From positions 372,501-436,500 of the forward strand of contig NC_066586.1 in assembly GCF_905475345.1 (NCBI RefSeq): DNA of 64,000 bases, in the 5' to 3' direction. Under the pieces are notes generated by a model, which was not told the origin of the DNA, did no database searches, and saw only the letters and a program-made list of their open reading frames with translations. Source of the DNA: Vespula vulgaris (lineage: Eukaryota; Arthropoda; Insecta; Hymenoptera; Vespidae). Shown here one piece after another: positions 1-13,300 of this stretch. The position numbers and the translations under genes were made by a program. The stretch's first letter is position 1, and the number at the start of each line of letters is the position of its first letter.

Positions 1-201
1 CATTTCGTGCAATTTTATTTCTGGTCTTAATTATGCGATTTAGGCTTTACGGCTTGTATATGATATAGAAAATGAAGAACGTGGTGTTTTTCAGTTCATT
101 AACGATGTAGAGAGCACGTATATGGTCGTCGCGTCTCTGCGACCCTTACAAGCTATCGACCGAGAACGGAGAGGGGAAAAGAGTCAGGGGAAGAGATTGC
201 G

Positions 202-240
<39 letters not shown>

Positions 241-242
241 AG
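202..242. repeat. (GA)n microsatellite
   Basis: Nearly pure GA dinucleotide tract with one AAA interruption. A second tract lies at 337-356. Confidence 0.9.
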
Positions 243-1696
243 ATAAGAGGCGAAAGAGGGAGGTATTTGCTATCTTTCTTTAAAGATTCTGTATTGCTCC
301 TCTTTCTTGAAGGAATCCCACCAAGCTTTAAAAAAAGAGAGAGAGAGAGAGAGAGAAAACGCGCGAAACGTTTGAAAAAGGAACGAAATTAAATCGATCG
401 CCCTCTGAGCTCTCCGGCAAATATAATCTCGAGCGCTTGGCATTCTCCGTGTTTCAAGATATTACGTTTGTTGTGTCTCACGTAATGCAACCTTAGGTCG
501 TTTAAATATGAAATAATTCTCTTTTCCCTAATGGAAAAAAGATTGTATTATCTAGTCCCGTGAGAATAAAAAATAATTTATCTCTATAAAATGAAATAAT
601 AGATGAATCGAGTTAGTCCGTGAGCGGTCTTCGTAAAAGTCACGTTGCCGTTCTAGCACAGCACATCTAAGACTTCGTTCTCAATCACAGAAATATATCC
701 ACGTCGAGTATGGGGACAATAACGACGCACTGACCTTCAAGTCGAGATTATACTCCAACGGGAGTCGCAAAGTTTGAAATGGGAATAGTTTTCTCTAGTA
801 GATCCGACCGAGTTAAGAACGATATAATGTTATAAGCTGCAAATTTAAGGATCTTTGTTAGATTTTTTTCGTCGATTTACAAAGAATGTAAAAAAAAAAA
901 ATATATTTACGTATCGAGCGTAAAAGAATGGCGAAAGAATAGCGTGTCGCAAAAAAGGTAGAGGTTTACGGCCCTGGAATCGGCCTCGGGGTGGCTGCTA
1001 ACCGTCTCTCTCTCTCTCTCTCTTTCTCTTCCTCCCTTTCAACCCCTCACAGCGGAGAATGTTCTCTGCAATTTTCCAGCGACGCGTGCCAGGCCTATAC
1101 ATACATCAGGCCGAGTAGCGCGAGAGCGAGCACCATTGCTGCTATCGATCTACTGCGGAGCAATGGAGGCTGCTGCCGAGAGTATAACGTCGAGGGGAGA
1201 GAAGAGAGGGTTGAAAGCGACAAAGAGAGAAAGAGGAAAGGAGAGAGAGAGAGAGAAGGGAACGACACGACGGTCGGTCATATTCAACGAAGAGAATATG
1301 TTCTGTCGTGGCCATTCGAGTTGTTACGTGACGAACAAACTCCCTTACTCTTGCATTGTTATCTCCCTCACTACTGCATCTATTACCGATCATAATAAGT
1401 TTTTGTTCGATTCAAAGCTATCAGCAAAATTATTAATTATCATTCTGACCGAGGGAAATAAAAATTTGGAAGGATTTGTTGGGAAAAATAGAAATCAGCC
1501 TATTGCTCACGAGGAATTTTTAAATGATCGATGTATACGAAACGTTTCTGATTAAAATATGATAATTAGAAGAAAATAGGCGAGGAAGTACGATCGGCAG
1601 CGAACACGCGATCGCAAATCATCCGTGAAACATATAAGATATTTTCGAGGGACGTTAAAAAGGTTCGAAAACGCAAGAATCGAATAAAATAAGGGT

Positions 1697-1732
1697 GGAG
1701 TCGAGCACGAAGTCGAGCATGGAGTCGAACAG
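1697..1732. repeat. 12-bp tandem repeat, three copies
   Basis: Three adjacent imperfect copies: GGAGTCGAGCAC, GAAGTCGAGCAT, GGAGTCGAACAG. Confidence 0.8.
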
Positions 1733-3172
1733 TACGGCAACCTCGCAGCCCGATAAGCCGCCATCGTGAGGACGGCGGCATCGACCGCAGCCCTAACGCT
1801 GCAATGCGACGTTGCCATCCCAACGGGCAACAACCCTCGACCAAGGCGCTATCGTTGTGCGAGCCACCGACAAATTTTCGCGGCACGCTCCTGCTTCGTG
1901 CGCTCGGTCATTGGTCGACGCGGACATGCGACGATCAGGGCCGTCTACGCTACTTTCATTGCCCGGCTCGACGATCTTTACATTTTTCTTTCTTTTCTAC
2001 GACATCTTTTTTCTTATCTTCCTTTGTCTGGATCGCGCGGAGAAGCATATATGTATATTCTTTTGAAAATCTCAAGAAACTTTTTCGTTTCTCCTTTCTT
2101 TTCTTCTCTCATTTTTTAATATACTTTACGAGCTAAATTTATATTACACAGACAGTAATTATATATACGTATGTGTTCGAAAAGCTTTTTCTCTAACGCA
2201 TGCACACGTTCGTATGTACGATAATGTATATATGTATATATTGTCATAGGAAGAATACCGTTCGTATTTCAGCCTTAATTTTTCTCTTCCTTCCGAGTAC
2301 GACCAGACAAAGACCATCTACCTACTTGCACAACGAATAATTATACGCGCGTGATTACACCCTTCGATCTGAAAGTCTTGTTCCATTTTCCGCTCTAACG
2401 CTAACGTCACACCAACTCCGATTGCGGATGCCTGCATATTTAATGGTACCACCCTCAAAGTTAATTTTCATTCTCTCTTTCTCTCTCTCTCTCTCTCCCC
2501 TCCCCCTTTCTATCTTCACATTTATCTGTCTATTAGATAAAGTTCACGAGGGAATTATTGAAATACGGCATTGAAAATATTGAATGGATAAAGAAACCCA
2601 AATTTCGGAATAATCCTATATCGCAGATCAAAATTTCATCTAACTTGTTTATGACGATCATCGATCGTGAGCGTTTGAACAAAAGAAGAAACAAGAAACC
2701 GATTCCTACGCAATCCGGACTTTGAAGATTCTCGAGAGAGAAGAATCTTTCCATAGAATTGAAGACAACAAAAAAAAAAAAAAATTTCCGAGGAAAATCT
2801 CGATTCTTGATTTTTATCGGTACTCGTCGAGATTAATACCATCGTAGTCGGCTTTGAGTCAATGGCTAGACGCTAAGAGATTGGTAGGTGTACGAATGAC
2901 GTATGATATTTAAGAAAGGTGTGAATGTGTGGCAATCGCAGTTTGACTTTCCATTTTAATCATGGAAGATAAATGATACACGCGAAGGCGAGCCGGCGTT
3001 GATGCGATGAAACGATGATCCTTGCGGATTTGATTCCGCAAACTATGAATAGCGTGGAAAAATGAATACCGCGAGAACACACTTACAGAGCGAGAAGGAG
3101 AGCGTGCGAGTGCTAAGAGAAAGAATGAAAGATAACCAGCGTCGATGTGTATAAGGAAGAAAAAAGAGAGAA

Positions 3173-3176
<4 letters not shown>

Positions 3177-3257
<81 letters not shown>
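3177..3257. repeat. Long (AG)n microsatellite
   Basis: About 80 bp of almost uninterrupted AG, the longest GA tract in the window. It generates a poly-SL reading frame on the minus strand that is not a gene. Confidence 0.95.
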
Positions 3258-3258
<1 letters not shown>

Positions 3259-4103
3259 GATTGCACGAAACTGAAAGCAATAAACGTGAGTACCTTTAGG
3301 AACGGCCAGATATAATCGAAAGAAAATGAAGAAAAACTAAGAATCAATTTATAAAAATCACGTAACATTTTATTAAATTTCTTGTTATCCAGTAATAGAT
3401 GCATGTATTGTGTACGTGTTGTTTTCTTGACTCTTAAGTTTTGTCACTTTTTAATAAAATATTTGGTACCATTTTTTTTTTTTTTGTAGGATTTCTTAAC
3501 ATTAGACCACAATCTGTCTGTACTATTTTGTTTTGTTTTTTTATCCTTTTTTTGCCGCTCTGAGAAACGCGAATTGGCCATTCGCAGTCGGATTTCGATA
3601 TACAAAAGGAGGGTGGCATCTTGCCGTTAGTTATTTATAAAAAACTTAAGGGTCGTACGGTACAAAAATAAATGTTTCGGAAGTAGGACAATGGTGGACG
3701 GCGGCGTTCTCATTGATTCTCGTAAAAATCCACGCCGCTCGTCTCGAACTCGCGGAGAGACATATAAAATATAAAAAACGGTGCTCTGCGTAATATAATA
3801 TATATGTATATATATATATGTATATATATATTAATATAAAAAATAATTCGACAAAAATATATTACGGGATAAAATATGATTTTTTAATAAGTAGTTGGAT
3901 AGAGTGTGTGCATGTGTAGCGTATATACGCGTGTTTGTATATGTATTTCTGCTTCTTACCGAAAACAATAAATCATTATCTTTAGACATTCGCAAATGAC
4001 AATAATGATAATCGGTATGCACTATGCCATTTATACTATCGGTATATCGGCTATAATAAAAGTAATCATATGTTATAAAATCGTAATCATAAAAATAAAA
4101 TAG

Positions 4104-4132
4104 TGATAATAATAATAATAATAATAATAATG

Positions 4133-4171
<39 letters not shown>
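4104..4171. repeat. (AAT)n array
   Basis: About 22 units of ATA/TAA trinucleotide with one TGA interruption. The A-rich strand is the plus strand. Confidence 0.95.
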
Positions 4172-4783
4172 GACAATAATGAACATAATAGTAATAATCA
4201 CAAACATGATTATATCAAAATAGGATCGTCGGGTTGCAATAGTCGCGCATGTTTGATTCTTGTTTCCTCCCTTCGTCTTTGCTCATTCCAAAATATGCGA
4301 TGTTATTCCAATTTACTTACTCGCTTATCTTTGTCGTACTAAATAAATCAAACATAGCTTTTAAACAACCGGACACAGAACACAGGGAAGAAAACATAAG
4401 TACACGTCATGTGAAAATCATATTATATATTAAAATATTCATAATAATAATAATTAATAAGTCATAATATATTATCGCATATCCGCAAAATTACATAAAA
4501 AAATATAGAAAATAATAAGCTTGTAGCTCTATTCTCACTATCCCGCTCTCTCTATAGCTTTCGTTCTCCTTTCGTACTGTCTTTCTCTTCATCTTTTTTT
4601 TATATTTACGAACCTTATTTTCTTTATCATTTTGCCGAAAATAGCTCTGCTATGAATCTTTCTTTCTCCTTCTTGCTCTCCTTTCGTTTCACTCTCACGC
4701 TAGTGATTATCATATCGTTTTATAGCTACACGTATATCGATACACTAATTATCATTACCGTTATTTATCATGAATATGTCATA

Positions 4784-4844
4784 CGTATATATATATATAC
4801 ACACACATACGTACACGCACACACATATATATATATATATATTT
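4784..4844. repeat. Compound (TA)n/(CA)n repeat
   Basis: TA tracts on both sides of a CA-rich core. Confidence 0.9.
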
Positions 4845-5695
4845 ACGACATACATCGTGCCATCAGGGTAAAATGGGTGCTAGTGAATAAGTGTTCGCGC
4901 GTGTTTTCCGCACGTGCGATGAGTGTGTGTATGTTTCTGTGTAAGTGTTCTGCGAGCGAGGGGGGAGTCTTTCCTCTATATCAAGTAGTAATATCATTCG
5001 TGGACGCGACGTGGTCGCGCGAAGGATTAATCTCGCTCTTTTCGAATGGTAGATATCTCTTGCGAATTAATATCGATTTGCGAAGAAATTGCGCGTCAAC
5101 GACGAGGCGGTATAATGAGAGAGAATATTATGACAAAAGAAAAAAAAAGGAAAAAAAAAAGAAATATGCAAAAGTATCAGAAGAATCGTCCGATCGTCTC
5201 TCAGTTCCGCACAAAGCTGCAACGTGATTATTGCTAAGTGAAAGATCGACATTATCAATGATTGCGTAGAGAATTGCAGCCTCGTTAGTTGCACGAACGA
5301 GACGATCCGTCGTTGGCTGCCTCGTCGTTCTTCTCGAGAATGAAGGAGAGCCACGATTAAAATCTCATTAGCAACGCAACGCGACAATGTTTCAAGAAAT
5401 ACTATAGAGACAGTAAACGAAACCGATTGAATAGGAGAAGAGTACGGAGAGTGCACGTGTGTTTTTTCCTTTTCCTCTTTTCTTATTTTTTTTTTTTGTT
5501 TCTTTTTTCTTCTGTCTTGAATAACGCGTCTTGTGCTACCCTAGATTTTGAGAGAGATCTTCGCCGCATTGCCGACTCGCGGGTCGACACGCGTTTTAAA
5601 AGCGTTTACTTTATATTTCAGAAAAAAAAAAGAAAACAAAAATGATCTGTCGATAAATATTAAAAAATTAATAATGATCTAATAATAATATTAAA

Positions 5696-5698
<3 letters not shown>

Positions 5699-5729
<31 letters not shown>
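5699..5729. repeat. (AAT)n array
   Basis: About ten uninterrupted TAA units with the A-rich strand on plus, continuing into imperfect AAT/ATA sequence up to about 5770. Confidence 0.9.
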
Positions 5730-6416
5730 GTAATATAATAGAGAATAATATTAATCTTAATAATGATAAATACACAATGAGGTTTATAACATATTGGACA
5801 TAAAATATCTTGGCTACATATATTAGAGTTCTCTCGTTATAGTGTTGTCATTTTTTCTTTCTCTCTCCCTTTGATTGATCTTCGCTCGTTGCATCACGAG
5901 TGATTTTGAAAGAACGCTCTATGCACAACATTCAATATATATAATATAATTAATATAATAATAATATAATTAAAAAAATGCATAATAATAATAATATTAA
6001 TAATTTTCATAATGATGCGATAACTACGATAATGCGGTATATGCTTTTATACGTATGTTTGCAACCAAGTTAATCGAGGAAAATCTTAAGAGATTTCAAA
6101 TCAAAGATTTTCCTGCTGCTCACATTCGACTCCTTTTTCTTCGATTCCCTTGAAATATCTTTACGTCACCTGACATCCTAAGAAACACGGACCCCTAATC
6201 ACCCAATCTCTTCATGTCTTTTCGATTTCACTGTAGTAATGTCGTAATGCGCGAGATCAATGTTCTGTTTTACTTCTTTACACCTACAACACACATCCTG
6301 CATCTATTTTTACGACAATACGTGCGTACGTATTATTTTTTTCCACGTCATTCTCGGAAAAAGAGATCTCGGATGCTCATGATTTTCGGTGTTTATGCTA
6401 CAATAATATTCGTATG

Positions 6417-6518
6417 ATGATAATAATAATAATAATCATAATGATAATCATAATTATAATAATATAATTATAATATATATATATATATAATATATATTTA
6501 TTTATATATATCTATATC
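6417..6518. repeat. AAT/AT compound repeat
   Basis: An AAT array grading into a TA-dinucleotide tract. Confidence 0.85.
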
Positions 6519-7879
6519 GAAATACTGATTCTCAAGTCTCGAAGCGGTTGCCATTCTCGGATCGTGCCTGATAAAGCAGACGATATTCATTTCTTACTCT
6601 TCACGATGACGAAGGAACGAAAAAGGAAGAATGTTCTTCGAGAGAATACTCGAATAGGGCTGACGGCGACCCTTCGTACCTCGTCTATCTTCGTCGCGTA
6701 TTCCTCCTCGATGGCGAGAGGACGGACGAAATAAAAAAGGCCGCTTTCGAGTCGAAGCACGTGGAAAGAGCCCTTTTTCTCCTTTTCCTATTCTTCTTCT
6801 TTTTATTTTCTTTTCTGAGATCGAGATTGTGGGCTGAGAGAGTGACCGTCGTAATCGCCTCGATCGAAACGAATCGATCGCCTTTTCACCTCCTTCTTCT
6901 CATCGATCTTTCGATGTTTTCACTTTTCGATCGGCGATTACGACGTATTCCATTATCAAGAAAAATTCAAGTTAATTGAGTAGAGGTAAGTGAATTCACA
7001 TGGTAAGGCGTTCGAACGTCGCCTTCGAACCAAGTATGAGCATAATGTGTAGATATATGTATGCGTGTCCAAGTATATGTATCTCACGTAACGCGAAGAT
7101 CGAACGTAATTACCGCTTGGTACATCCTCCAACGCATTGCCCTTATATCTTTATTCGCAAAGTACGAACATATTCTACGTGTTATTATATACTTTTATAT
7201 TATATGTGTGTGTATATATATATACTTTTTTTTTGTAATATACATGTATATAATAATATATTAGATATTCGAACTTTCTCACTCATATCCGATCACTACT
7301 CATTTTATAGCTTGCAGAATGGAAACGTGTGGAAGTTGGCTTGGTAAATGAGATAACAACGAAAATTGGCAATGAAAGAACAAAGTTAATAAAAAAAAAA
7401 AAGAAATAAAGAAAAGTAAAACGAACACGAACAAAAAATGAAGAGAAAAAGCGTATACACGTTGAAAGCACTAGAAATCGAAATCGAACGCGAGCCGTTT
7501 TTCCAATTAGCTGCTTGGATTTTAACCCGGTCCGTTTTCGCACAGCTTCCCCTCGGATCTTCGCATGCCATCTTGAGAAGAAGAAGAAGAAGGGAAGAGA
7601 AAATGCGCCAAAGAGATAAGCTACGAGCCGTTTATCGAGGGAAAAAGACCGTGTGCTCCGGTACCGAAAAATACGATCTATGATGCACGATCGAAACGCT
7701 ACATTAAATACAATATATCTATATGTATATACGGTTCAATAATAATAATAATCATGACAATAATAAGTAATCATAATAATTTTAATAATAATAATAAAAA
7801 TCGGATATACCTATTCAATAGAATATAATCATATAGTAAATAGAGTTAAATTAAGCAACAACGGTCATTTTTGTCTCTT

Positions 7880-8104
7880 TGTGTATGTGTGTGTGTGTGT
7901 GTGTGTATGTGTATTTATTTATTTATATATGCATTTATATATATACATACATACATATACACATACATATATACGTATATATATACACATATATATACAT
8001 ATACATATATGTGTATATATATATATATATATATAACTATATCCGTGCCGTACTTGTGTGTGTATGTATGTATATATATATATTTATATATATGTATATA
8101 TAAG
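7880..8104. repeat. (TG)n followed by TA/CA/GT cryptic repeat
   Basis: A (TG)n tract at about 7884-7914, then about 190 bp of interleaved TA, CA and GT dinucleotides. All reading frames through it are low-complexity and are not genes. Confidence 0.9.
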
Positions 8105-9605
8105 TTTCAATAGCTCTATAATTAAATTATTACTAACTCTATATGCATTTTCTGTTTCTTTTTTTTTTTAAGTTTCTCTTATTACTTTGCCATCTATTTA
8201 AATCCCTATTAATCTCCCTTACGTGTAGTTATTATTATCTGAGATATGTATCGTCGTGTGGGTGTGTGCCTCACATTCTTTAATCTCGCATAGTTTCTCT
8301 TCTTTTTTTTTTATTCCTTTCCTTCTTTACACTTATTTTCATTTTCCTTCTGTCTCTCTCACCCTCTCTTTCTTTTTCTCGTCTCTCACTGCGTCGATCA
8401 CTGCCCTCTCATTATGAAATTCGAAGGATGGCGGGGCCAAGAGTGGGTGTTACAGGCAGTTCACATAAATGTCAACGCTACGTTCGACTTTTTCGCCCGA
8501 TAAATCGATCCTTCTCTTGCTTCGCGAAGATCTTCCTCTTTTTTTCATCGATAAAATTCAGCGTCTTCTCGATCATTCCTGTAGACTACATATTGATCTG
8601 TCTTTCAGTTTCTCCATCCTGTAATACGGTGCATGTGTAAGTGCGTGTGGTTTTGCGTCAATAGTATTTTCGTCCTGTGATTCTTCTTTTTTTTTCTCTT
8701 CCTCTCTTTTTTTTTGTTGTGTTACTTTCGTTTTCATTTCTCTTAATGACTTGCTTCACGCTTTATTAGTTTTTTTTTTTACTTTTGCTTTACGAAAATG
8801 GCAGTTATCGGTCACAGCCAATGGGCTATTAATAATCATTAAACTTTACGTCTTTTTTATTTTTACATTTATAGTTATTATATTCATTTAGCCTTAGTCA
8901 CGAGGTCTCCCATTTAACGTGCTTCCTTCGTTCTTTTTTCTCTGCGTTTTTTTGTCTTTTTTTATTTTTTTATTTTTTTATTATTTTAAATTAAATAACG
9001 TCTCGCGTAGACCTGGCCCTCTTTCGCGATCGTACGCGCATTCCTACGTCGGTATCCTGCGTTCGCGAAATGGCCCCTCGCGGTTTGGCAAGGACAATGG
9101 CTGCGCGGGAAAAACGCACTGCGGAGAAAACTCGGAATTTCCGAATGTTCCGCAAACTTCGGCTCGAACTTGACTTCACATTAACAACGACGAGAAATAG
9201 GCTTTTGATTTACGTATGGCACAATAGTTCGTACGAATGTTCTCCCGCTCTTCGCTTTGTCCCTATCGACAAAGGACGATTTCGCGAGCCGAGGACGAAG
9301 TTCGAACGCTCTTCCTCCTTCCCTCTTCTCATTCTAATTTCGAGAATTTCTCTCCTTCGTCGAACATCTCTTTCCATAGATGGGACCGTAACGCGACAGG
9401 GTCCGGAGAAAGAGAGACTATCTTTGCAAGGAAACGACTACGAACTACGAAAACGACAAGAACGGTGTCTACGCGATGCCAGAACCTCGGCCAAAGTGAA
9501 GGCTGCTTGATTATAATGCGCGTAGTATCGTTTATGTGTTTCTTTAATTCAGCAGAGTCGTCCCAAAGTCTAGCGGAGGTTCTCGACAATCCTTTTGTGC
9601 TATTG

Positions 9606-9835
9606 TAACGGCAATAATATTAATAGTAATATTAGTAGCAATGATAATAATGATAATGATGATTATAATAATAATACAAGAAAACGCAATAAGATAATGA
9701 AATAAAAATAATGATAATAATAGTAGTGATAATAATAATAATAGTAATAATAATACGGGAAACGTAAGACAATAAAATAATAATAATCATCATGGTGTTA
9801 GTAGTAATAGCGATAATAACTAAATAGTGATAAGA
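9606..9835. repeat. Imperfect (AAT)n region
   Basis: About 230 bp of degenerate AAT/GAT/AGT triplets with the A-rich strand on plus. Confidence 0.85.
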
Positions 9836-10808
9836 ATAACTGTTAGTCGAAAACTACACCGTTCGTCATTCGTGTTTTGCCGCAATCCTATTGAATTTTA
9901 ACAGATTTTGTTCGGCAGTGTCCCTCGAACGCGAAAAGATTTGTTAGCGACGAAAAAAGATGAAATTTCGAAAACGTAGGAAAAAATCGAATGAAACGTT
10001 CGAGAGAACTTGCGTTGGTACAAATTGTCTCTCGACACTTTTGTCGACGGAGTGAACGCAAACGAGTCGTTGCCCAATTTGTAGTTTAACGGCTCTTTGT
10101 ATTGCGTCAATGTGCTATTGTTCTTCTATTTCCTCTTTCTTCTCGTCTCTTCCTTTATATATCTCTCTCTCTCTCTCTCTCTCTCTCCCTCTCCCCCTCG
10201 GACACCCTTCGTGAAGCGCGTCGACGTTTTGAATTTCCCGCCACGCTCCGAGTTCTGGCAACCGTCCTAATAAACCGCCTCTACGCTCTCCCTTCGGCAG
10301 GTCTGGTATTTTCTTCCTCTACCCTTTCTCCTGTCTCACGGTAATTAATACCGCGTTTCACTTTCGTTTTTGAAGACGCTTCTTCGTTAAATAATAAGAT
10401 GTAATAGTAAATTCTTCGCTCATTTTATATGTTATATCGACTACTAGTCACTCCATACATATTCGCCTAAATGTAATATATACGAACGCTCGTCTACGCG
10501 TATATGTGAATACCTGTATCTGTATGTGACCGAATGTGTTGTGTGGTGTTTTTGTATTATATATTACATATATGTATTTCGAGAGCACACGATATAATTT
10601 ATACACGAACGCGTGCGCGATCTTAATGCCCGCGTATCATACGAAAAAGCTCGTCTTCCACCTCGATATCTCCATTAAAACGCGGATTACCTTCCCTTCG
10701 AAACGAAGAACCACCGTATTTCAACTTCTGAATCAGACTTTTTCAAAGCGAGCTCTTCGCGTTGCGTTACGACAGATTATCTGTCACACGAGATCCATCT
10801 GCGAGCGT

Positions 10809-10828
10809 GCGCACGCGCGCGCGTGCGC
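10809..10828. repeat. 20-bp perfect alternating CG/CA palindrome
   Basis: Self-complementary alternating purine-pyrimidine tract centred at 10818/10819, in AT-rich surroundings. It is the type of sequence prone to Z-DNA or cruciform formation. Confidence 0.75.
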
Positions 10829-12214
10829 TCACCGACAGCGAGATCCGCGCGATTCGGAACGTAGTTATACTAAAGAGAATACTTATAAATATATCTTTTT
10901 TATATGTATATGTATGTATATATATATATATCATATAATATAATATAATATAATAATATAATATATATGTGTACGCGTCGTCACAGAACCTTTCTTTACG
11001 CATTTATTCTTCTGTTTTCTTCATTTTTTTTCTTTTTTAATCTCCTTTATACTTAACATAGAAAAAATATAGAATTTGCTTTGCCACGAACTTAAATATA
11101 ATAAAACTTTTTCTCTTTCTCTCTTATGTGAGCGTCGTTTATAATATATAAATATAAGTTTTTGTGTTTGTATGTATACATGTGTGTAAGCTTCGTTCGG
11201 AGTCTCAAGGTTGTCTAATATAACGTTCTCATCTATCTATGAGTGTCTCCTTCGGGTTGCTGTGCGCGTGTACGTGTGTTGTTCGCGTGTATTCGTGTAC
11301 GAATAAAGGAGAAATTTCTTGTCCTTTTTTTTTTTCTTCATGAGTGTATACGTCAGCTAGATAAGTTACGAGAACGCGTTCGAAGGAAGAATTAAGAAAG
11401 AAGAGAACGATATAAGTGAACGATGCTACGCGTTATAATATATGAGTCGCGAATATAATACGAAAAGAAAACGCACGGCGGACAAATGAACGAAGATGAT
11501 TTATGCGAAAATGAAAAAAGAAAAAAGAAAAGGAATATAAAGAAAGACACCTCGAAGCAAAAAGAAAAAATAGAAGGAAAACTAGGCAGGAGCGTGTTCG
11601 GCTCGAGCGATTAGAAAATATATCTTCGTTTTTTATCCGCCATCGGTGGATGATAAACACATCTACTTATGTGTGCCCGTATTTCTGTGTTTATATACAT
11701 ACATAGTTTTATATGTATATATTTATATAATATACGTTATTTGCAACATAATATTTATTTTTATATATATATATACACATATGTATATATATATATATAT
11801 AAATCTCGGCTTGTATTTCGGAGCTGCGACCGAAGCGTATCACTATTTTTGTTCGACGCGAAAATGAACAAATGGCAACATTCGACGACGAGCGGCTCTC
11901 GTCGACGGAAAACGAAAAAAGATAACGAAGCTTCGTTTCTTTTTCCTTTCGCAGGGCTAATCGTACGCGGAACTTATTAAAAAAGGTTAATCGTCAAATA
12001 TATGAATCATTTATCTTTTCCGCGAAACGAATTCGAACTGACTGCATCGAACATCCTTTTTCGATCTTTTCCGTGCAAAGTCGTAGAAAGAAAGAAGCAA
12101 GTTGCGAAAAATAGAACGCAAAGACGCGTGTTTACTCTCGAAATCAAAAGAACGAATTCGGGTTTAGGGCGAAAGAGGCCCTCGTCTTTTCTCTAACCGG
12201 ATTGCGTCCTGTTT

Positions 12215-12222
12215 GGAGAGAG

Positions 12223-12291
<69 letters not shown>

Positions 12292-12367
12292 CAAAGGACC
12301 AGGGAGATATATATATCGATAGATAGATGGATAGATAAGTAGATAGATAAGTGAATAGATAGAGAAA

Positions 12368-12411
<44 letters not shown>

Positions 12412-12415
12412 AGCG
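12215..12415. repeat. (GA)n-(GATA)n-(GA)n compound microsatellite
   Basis: GA tract at about 12215-12291, imperfect GATA repeats at about 12317-12362, then a second AG tract at 12374-12408. The overlapping poly-SL frames on the minus strand are artefacts. Confidence 0.95.
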
Positions 12416-12720
12416 CAATATAGTGACACATATTATATATGTATATATCTATGTAAGTTTATATATGCATATAGCTTCCGTATATACGTCTATATAATAT
12501 AATGCACTGTAATATAATAATATAATAATTATGCCTCTTGAAAAAAAGCTACGTATGCGCAAGTCTACGCTTAAAACGTGTGATTCATTTTTCAAAAATT
12601 CTTTCTCGTATTTGAAAAGCTCAATCACTATCACGAATACCAAACTTTTTTTCTCGCTTGAAGGTCGATGCCTACGATACCTCTCGACGCTTCATTTTCT
12701 CCTTTCATCATCTTTCTCTC

Positions 12721-12835
12721 AAACTTATTCTTATTATTATTATTATTCTTATTATTATCATTATTACTAGAAATATTATAATTACTATTATTGTTATTAT
12801 TATTAATATTACTACGTTATTATATTGTTATTCGT
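12721..12835. repeat. (TTA)n array, opposite polarity
   Basis: TTA/ATT triplets with the T-rich strand on plus, the reverse of the arrays at 4.1-9.8 kb. Confidence 0.9.
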
Positions 12836-12988
12836 TAAATGAACGCTCGTAACAACTCGATCGAACCACCCGTCGTCCCGTCGTCAAAACGCGCGAAAAA
12901 TACAAAATCTACATCTCAATAAAATATCGTCGCGTTCGCCGAGGCCGACGAGCACGCGCAAGCGCGCGTCGTCGAACTCGTCGGATCA

Positions 12989-13069
12989 CCATATATATAT
13001 ATATATATATCCATATATTTATATATATTTTTAATATATTAATATTATTACTATTATTATTAGTGTATC

Positions 13070-13111
<42 letters not shown>

Positions 13112-13145
13112 TATTATTATTATTATTATTATTGTTATAATTATT
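12989..13145. repeat. (AT)n then (TTA)n array
   Basis: A short AT tract, then about 90 bp of TTA repeats at 13055-13140. Confidence 0.9.
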
Positions 13146-13300
13146 TCAATTGCTATGTCGCTTATATAAATGTAAGATAATACTCTTAGTAGCGAGGGAT
13201 GTCGGGTGGAACAAGCGCGTTTTACGAGTCGTCGTACGAGCTATGTTGCGCTTTGAGGGACACGTAAGCATCGTTCTCCGTTCGTAGAATATATTTCTCT

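Larger units (their letters stand above)
1..3760. other. Gene-poor region, 1-3.8 kb
   Basis: No convincing gene. Open frames here are short and mostly formed by GA/CT repeats. Contents are (AG)n tracts near 202-242 and 337-356, (CT)n near 1003-1024 and 2475-2497, a long GA tract at 3177-3257, and a slightly GC-richer patch at about 960-1250 and 1690-1960 with small inverted repeats. A frame at 991-1395 with many Ser/Glu/Arg codons has no domain I recognise and is treated as noise. On the minus strand this is distal downstream sequence of mex-3. Confidence 0.6.
3760..8110. other. AT-rich microsatellite desert
   Basis: No gene seen. The interval is dominated by AT-dinucleotide and AAT-trinucleotide arrays (3790-3840, 4104-4171, 4784-4844, 5699-5729, 6417-6518, 7738-7800, 7880-8104). 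Short unique T-rich segments lie between them. It could be distal 3' UTR of mex-3 or intergenic DNA; the sequence alone does not decide this. Confidence 0.55.
8110..13300. other. AT-rich region with no recognised gene
   Basis: T-rich unique sequence alternates with AAT-type arrays (9606-9835, 12721-12835, 12989-13145), TA tracts (10906-10972, 11692-11802) and GA/CT tracts (10162-10187, 12215-12415). A frame at 9070-9510 (146 codons, plus) lies in a slightly GC-richer patch, but no domain is recognised and no splice context supports it. A GC-rich islet sits at 12840-12990. Confidence 0.55.

Noticed and set aside
2910..3404. 164-codon minus frame with a long Ser-Leu run
   Set aside because: It is the translation of the 80-bp GA tract.
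9070..9510. 146-codon plus frame
   Set aside because: No domain, no splice or start context, and the opposite strand is also partly open; not enough to call a gene.
12144..12431. Three overlapping Ser-Leu frames on the minus strand
   Set aside because: All frames of a (CT)n-(GATA)n compound repeat stay open; no gene is implied.
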